NCBI GenBank assembly: GCA_946891915.1 | Contig: CAMPNN010000037.1 | Location: 1-9,300 of the forward strand | Source: an uncultured Bifidobacteriaceae bacterium | GTDB lineage: Bacteria; Actinomycetota; Actinomycetes; Actinomycetales; Bifidobacteriaceae | Direction: 5' to 3' | Length of the DNA stretch: 9,300 bases | Shown: positions 6,897 through 9,300 of the stretch, one piece after another | Layout of the letters: each line of letters opens with the position of its first letter | How positions within the stretch are numbered: position 1 is the first letter of the stretch | Notes under the pieces: model-generated | Database searches by the model: none | Told to the model about the DNA's origin: nothing | The model's input: the letters and a program-made list of their open reading frames with translations, nothing else | Program-made: the position numbers and the translations under genes

Positions 6897-6930
6897 ACTT
6901 GCCATAAAATAATAATGTTTTATGGCAAGT
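6897..6930. terminator. Strong hairpin terminator between the CHAP gene and smpB
   Basis: ACTTGCCATAAAA (6897-6909) and TTTTATGGCAAGT (6918-6930) form a perfect 13-bp stem with an eight-base loop, followed by TTTGTTTGT. On the opposite strand the arm is also followed by an A/T-poor-quality tract, so it is best as a plus-strand terminator for the CHAP gene. It ends only 34 bases before the smpB start codon. Confidence 0.8.
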
Positions 6931-6953
6931 TTTGTTTGTAGTTGATGCGTATT

Positions 6954-6958
6954 GGAGG
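6954..6958 (+). promoter_or_regulatory. Ribosome binding site deciding the smpB start
   Basis: GGAGG lies six bases before the ATG at 6965. This selects that ATG over the in-frame TTG at 6932, which would sit within the terminator's T-tract and lacks any Shine-Dalgarno sequence. Confidence 0.85.
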
Positions 6959-6964
6959 GTATTT

Positions 6965-7462
6965 ATGGCGAATAAGCCTGCACAAGATGGTACGGTTACG
7001 GTAGCTCAAAACCGTAAAGCGCATCATGACTACGTTATTGAAGATTGCTATGAGGCTGGTTTGGCTCTTACCGGTACGGAAGTTAAGTCTTTGCGTGAAG
7101 GTCGCGCGTCTTTAGCTGAATCGTTTGTGAGTATTGATCGACGCGGAGAAATGTGGCTTGAGGGAGCTAATATTCCTGAATACTTAAATGGCACGTGGAA
7201 TAATCATGCGCCTAAACGCAAGCGTAAACTTTTGCTTCACGCTATTCAAATCGCTAAACTTTCTAGGCAGACTGAAGCAAAAGGTTACACTGTAGTTCCG
7301 TTGCGGTTGTACTTTAAGGGAAGTTACGTAAAGGTTGAGATTGCTTTAGCGCGCGGTAAAAAAGAGTTTGATAAGCGTCAAGCTTTGCGCGAGGAGCAGG
7401 ATAAGCGCGAGGCTTTGCGCGAAATGCGCTACAGAAACTTGCGTTCTAGAAGTATTGACTAA
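6965..7462 (+). CDS. smpB: SsrA-binding protein SmpB
   Basis: Binds tmRNA (ssrA) and brings it into the A site of stalled ribosomes for trans-translation. The 165-aa product shows the family landmarks: AQNRKAHHDYVIEDCYEAGLA (14-34), LTGTEVKSLREGRASL (35-50), FVSI (54-57), an NHAPKRKRKLLLH motif (80-92), YFKG (116-119) and GKKEFDKR (131-138). The last is the usual GKKxxDKR start of the tail that enters the mRNA channel and turns helical; residues 139-165 are strongly charged and basic, as expected. The ATG at 6965 has GGAGG at proper distance. I see no tmRNA gene in the window. No clear promoter lies between the upstream hairpin and the start codon. Downstream is the repeat-rich spacer. Confidence 0.96.
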   Translation: MANKPAQDGTVTVAQNRKAHHDYVIEDCYEAGLALTGTEVKSLREGRASLAESFVSIDRRGEMWLEGANIPEYLNGTWNNHAPKRKRKLLLHAIQIAKLSRQTEAKGYTVVPLRLYFKGSYVKVEIALARGKKEFDKRQALREEQDKREALREMRYRNLRSRSID

Positions 7463-7464
7463 AA

Positions 7465-7505
7465 ACCGACAAAAACTTTATAGCGGTGTATAGGAAATGT
7501 CGGAA
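7465..7505 (+). repeat. Solitary copy of the array repeat with inverted ends
   Basis: A 41-bp copy of the repeat found in the 7583-7749 array, lying directly after the smpB stop codon. Its core (AACTTTATAGCGGTGTATAG and GAAATGTCGGAA) differs from the fourth copy at 7695-7735 mainly in the first bases. Unlike the others it has matching inverted ends, CCGACA (7466-7471) and TGTCGG (7498-7503), so its transcript could close into a stem with a 26-base loop. It may double as a weak smpB 3' end. Confidence 0.8.
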
Positions 7506-7512
7506 CAATCTC

Positions 7513-7583
7513 CGGCAAATGTTCTATAAATTGGCTAATTTAGCGACAAACGCCAGAGAAATACACGGCAAATGTTCCATAAA
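7513..7583. repeat. Pair of 18-bp direct repeats, 53 bp apart
   Basis: CGGCAAATGTTCTATAAA (7513-7530) and CGGCAAATGTTCCATAAA (7566-7583) differ at one base and are 53 bp apart, almost the period of the neighbouring array. Read in reverse complement, the main repeat (CCGACATTTCCTATACA) looks like a diverged relative, so these could be old inverted copies. That link is weak. Confidence 0.65.
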
Positions 7584-7749
7584 ACAGCAAACCGACAAAA
7601 ACTTTACAGTCATGTAAATGGAATGTAGGAATCTTGCTGAAAAGCGATTAAAACTTTACAGCGGTGTATAGGAAATGTCGCAACTGCGCTTAAAAGCGAT
7701 TAAAACTTTACAGCGGTGTATAGGAAATGTCGGAATCTCGCTTAAAAGC
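7583..7749 (+). repeat. Tandem array, 52-bp period, three units plus a partial fourth
   Basis: Units start at 7583, 7635 and 7687, each 52 bp, with an 11-base fragment of a fourth at 7739-7749. Units 2 and 3 are almost identical (shared core ACTTTACAGCGGTGTATAGG then AAATGTCG); unit 1 is clearly diverged in its middle (ACAGTCATGTAAATGG). Junctions carry CGCTTAAAAGCG, a short palindrome. The repeated part spans nearly the whole period, so there are no unique spacers and it is not a CRISPR array. No open frame runs through it convincingly. Confidence 0.88.
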
Positions 7750-7874
7750 AAAACGCGACACGCCGCATAATATACAATATTGCGAATAATATACAGTAGG
7801 TTTTTGCAGAAAGCCAAGTATTTCGCTAATAGACAGCATATTTATTTTAGTATATACATATTTTGCATAAATAG

Positions 7875-7905
7875 TTGTGAAAATAGTAGGGATGTCGTGT
7901 ATAGT
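7875..7905 (+). promoter_or_regulatory. Probable promoter of the amino-acid transporter operon
   Basis: TATAGT at 7900-7905 is a good -10 with TG directly before it; TTGTGA at 7875-7880 could be the -35 but at a long 19-bp spacing. Start of transcription would be near 7912, giving a leader of about 45 bases before the ATG at 7958. The -10 lies inside a palindrome, which argues for repression. Confidence 0.5.
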
Positions 7906-7912
7906 TATACAC
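7897..7912. promoter_or_regulatory. 16-bp palindrome, candidate operator
   Basis: GTGTATAGTTATACAC has perfect 7-base arms (GTGTATA / TATACAC) around two central bases and covers the probable -10 of the downstream gene. The symmetry and place are typical of a site for a dimeric repressor; the GT...AC ended form recalls GntR-family operators, but the regulator cannot be named from this window. Confidence 0.55.
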
Positions 7913-7957
7913 ATCAATGCAAATTATAAACTTTAATACATTTTAGGAGAAGAAAAA

Positions 7958-8866
7958 ATGTTCAAGTCTATTAAGCCTATTGCTGCTGTGGCATCTTTGG
8001 TTTTGCTCGGAAGTATTGCAGCCTGCGGTCCTGCTGATTCTAAAGCCTCTGATCCAGATGTTGCTCGCAGCTACGACGTGAGTCACGTTCAGAAGGACGA
8101 TGCAATTGCAGCTTTAGTGCCAGAAAAAGTTGCAAAAACTGGCGAATTAACGGTTGGCGTAAATGTTAGCTACGCTCCTGCAGAATTCTTCGCTGCTGAC
8201 GGCAAAACTCCAGTCGGATACGAAATCGACTTCTCTAAAGCACTTGCGAAGGTAATGGGATTGAATGCAAAGATTATGCACGCACAGTTCGATTCCATCA
8301 TTCCAGCAATTGGCAGCAAGTACAACGTTGGTATTTCCGGATTTACTGTTAATGCTGAACGTATGAAGTCGGTAGATTTTATTACTTACGCAAATGCAGG
8401 CTTGTCTTTCGAAGTGCGTAAGGGCAATCCTACTAAAGTGGATACAAAAAATCTTTGTGGCAAAAAAGTAACTTTGGAAACTGGCACAGTCGGCGAACCA
8501 ATTATGGAAGAAGCCAAAAAGCAGTGCGCTGCAAATAACGATAAGCCACTTGAAATCATGAGCTTCAAAGAGCAGACTGACGCAACTACCGCTCTTCTTT
8601 CTGGTCGTGCAGACGTTATGTATGCCGATACGCCAGTTGCCGGTTACGCTGCTATCAAGAATCCTGGCAAGCTTGAAATTCTTGAAAACAGCAAGGATTC
8701 TGAGCCGATGGGTGCTGCAGTTAAGAAGGGTGACGCTGCTATGCTGAAGGCTGTTAAGGCTGGCATTGATAAGCTTATGAAGTCCGGAGTTTATAAGGAC
8801 ATCTTGAAGAAGTGGGGCGTTGAAGACGTTGCTATTAAGCAAGCTGTGGTAAATCCTAAGCTTTAA
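7958..8866 (+). CDS. Amino-acid ABC transporter substrate-binding lipoprotein
   Basis: Captures a polar or charged amino acid outside the membrane and hands it to its permease. The N-terminus is a lipoprotein signal: basic start, hydrophobic core and lipobox SIAAC with Cys23 as the lipidated residue. From about residue 61 the protein follows the SBP_bac_3 (family 3) pattern: GELTVGVNVSYAPAEF, VGYEIDFSKALAKVMGL, FDSIIPAIGSKYNVGISGFT, ERMKSVDFITY with Arg135 as the likely carboxylate-binding residue, LETGTVGE, and GRADVMYAD where Asp224 likely meets the amino group. Cys167 and Cys190 could form a disulfide. At 302 aa it has normal length. AGGAGA at 7945-7950 is seven bases before the ATG. The partial permease 122 bp downstream belongs to the same importer class. 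The exact substrate cannot be read from the sequence. Confidence 0.93.
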   Translation: MFKSIKPIAAVASLVLLGSIAACGPADSKASDPDVARSYDVSHVQKDDAIAALVPEKVAKTGELTVGVNVSYAPAEFFAADGKTPVGYEIDFSKALAKVMGLNAKIMHAQFDSIIPAIGSKYNVGISGFTVNAERMKSVDFITYANAGLSFEVRKGNPTKVDTKNLCGKKVTLETGTVGEPIMEEAKKQCAANNDKPLEIMSFKEQTDATTALLSGRADVMYADTPVAGYAAIKNPGKLEILENSKDSEPMGAAVKKGDAAMLKAVKAGIDKLMKSGVYKDILKKWGVEDVAIKQAVVNPKL

Positions 8867-8911
8867 TCGCTCGCAATAAATAAGTAAATAAATAATTAGA
8901 TACTATTATTG

Positions 8912-8942
8912 AATCTGAGCCGTAAATTTTGCGGCTCAGATT
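8912..8942 (+). terminator. Hairpin between binding-protein and permease genes
   Basis: AATCTGAGCCG (8912-8922) and CGGCTCAGATT (8932-8942) form a perfect 11-bp stem with a nine-base loop, followed by GTTTCATTATTTC. The stem is strong but the T-tract is interrupted, so partial termination is likely. It could instead protect the 3' end of the binding-protein mRNA. Confidence 0.7.
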
Positions 8943-8988
8943 GTTTCATTATTTCACCGATATTAATACGTAATTCGCTAGGGAGAAT

Positions 8989-9300
8989 ATGTTGAACTCT
9001 GTAATTGAGCACTCTTCTAAGCCTCAGCACGGTGCTGATAAATCTGCTGCTAATTCTAGCTCTGCTAATTTTGAACACATTTTGCCGGTTAAAAAACCTG
9101 GACCAATTATTGCGGGCGTAATAGTAGCCATAATAGCCTGCTCTCTGCTGTATGGCATAGTTACAAATCCTCGTTTTGAGTGGCAAGTAGTTGGAATATA
9201 TTTGATTAGCGACAACGTTCTTGCCGGCATAGGTTGGACGCTGCTGCTGACTTTGCTTGCTATGGTTATTGCTATTGTGTTGGCTGTTGTTTTGGCGATG
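8989..9300 (+). CDS. Amino-acid ABC transporter permease (HisM/GlnP type), N-terminal part
   Basis: The frame is open from the ATG at 8989 to the window end (104 codons). A hydrophilic Ser/Lys-rich leader of about 38 residues (MLNSVIEHSSKPQHGADKSA at its start) is followed by a hydrophobic helix about 39-59 (PIIAGVIVAIIACSLLYGIV). After an outer stretch with YLISDNVLAGIGWT comes a second helix about 84-104 (LLLTLLAMVIAIVLAVVLAM). The pattern of a short loop ending in GxxxTLxLT before TM2 is typical of polar amino-acid permeases. The EAA loop that contacts the ATPase lies beyond the window. GGGAG at 8981-8985 is only three bases from the ATG; the next codon, TTG at 8992, has better spacing and may be used instead. 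It would pair with the binding protein upstream, though the hairpin between them may reduce its expression. Confidence 0.85.
   Translation, partial: MLNSVIEHSSKPQHGADKSAANSSSANFEHILPVKKPGPIIAGVIVAIIACSLLYGIVTNPRFEWQVVGIYLISDNVLAGIGWTLLLTLLAMVIAIVLAVVLAM

Larger units (their letters stand above)
7463..7957. other. Gene-free repeat-rich spacer between smpB and the transporter genes
   Basis: About 495 bp without a credible gene on either strand. In order it holds a 41-bp repeat copy (7465-7505), two copies of an 18-bp repeat (7513-7530 and 7566-7583), a 52-bp-period array (7583-7749), an AT-rich part with a repeated ATAATATACA (7767-7776 and 7786-7795), a 16-bp palindrome over a probable promoter (7897-7912) and a ribosome binding site. 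No tRNA or tmRNA-like structure is seen. Confidence 0.8.

Noticed and set aside
6932..6964. Longer start (TTG) for SmpB
   Set aside because: It lies in the T-tract of the preceding terminator, lacks a ribosome binding site, and the added residues are not typical of the family.
7465..7749. CRISPR array between smpB and the transporter gene
   Set aside because: The similarity spans nearly the whole 52-bp period, the supposed spacers resemble each other, the copies are diverged, and no cas gene is present.
7708..7917. 69-residue open frame on the minus strand
   Set aside because: It runs through the repeat array and the transporter promoter, has no ribosome binding site and no recognisable sequence.
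7463..7957. tmRNA (ssrA) gene next to smpB
   Set aside because: No tRNA-Ala-like ends, no CCA/T-arm pattern and no tag reading frame; the stretch is AT-rich repeats.
8147..8842. 231-residue open frame on the minus strand
   Set aside because: Antisense to the binding-protein gene, whose family motifs and lipoprotein signal are clear; the composition looks like a shadow frame.

Overview
The window is AT-rich with mostly A/T-ending codons. Its gene order (M13 peptidase / map / prfB / ftsE / ftsX / CHAP hydrolase / smpB / amino-acid ABC transporter) and protein sequences point to an actinobacterium of the Bifidobacteriaceae. The low GC and AT-rich spacers make Gardnerella (G. vaginalis group) my best guess. 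That assignment is from memory of the family, not from a search.

Layout: positions 1-887 on the minus strand hold the N-terminal 295 codons of an M13 (PepO/neprilysin-like) zinc metallopeptidase. It is divergent from everything else, and the 126-bp spacer between it and map is built largely of short tandem repeats. On the plus strand follow map (methionine aminopeptidase, probably leaderless) and prfB (release factor 2, uninterrupted frame). Next comes the cell-division and wall-hydrolysis cluster: ftsE, ftsX (overlapping by one base) and a secreted coiled-coil CHAP peptidoglycan hydrolase with its own TATAAT promoter. A strong hairpin terminator and smpB (trans-translation) follow. A gene-free stretch of about 495 bp (7463-7957) carries a 52-bp-period repeat array, a second short repeat, AT-rich DNA and a palindromic operator-like site. 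It leads into an amino-acid ABC transporter: a substrate-binding lipoprotein, a hairpin, then the start of a permease cut by the window end.

How the genes work together: FtsE (ATPase) and FtsX (membrane protein) would form the complex that activates a periplasmic hydrolase, and the CHAP protein directly downstream has the coiled-coil plus catalytic-domain build of such FtsX partners (PcsB, RipC). map, prfB and smpB are housekeeping translation genes: N-terminal Met removal, stop-codon release, ribosome rescue. The binding protein and permease are two parts of one importer.

Most unusual points: (1) FtsE is about twice the usual length, with a low-complexity tail that contains a near-exact 27-bp in-frame copy of the segment just after its ABC signature motif, plus an 18-bp coding minisatellite; (2) the repeat array between smpB and the transporter; (3) a 16-bp palindrome over the probable -10 of the transporter operon. 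I see no CRISPR array, tRNA, rRNA, insertion sequence or clearly new multi-gene system.
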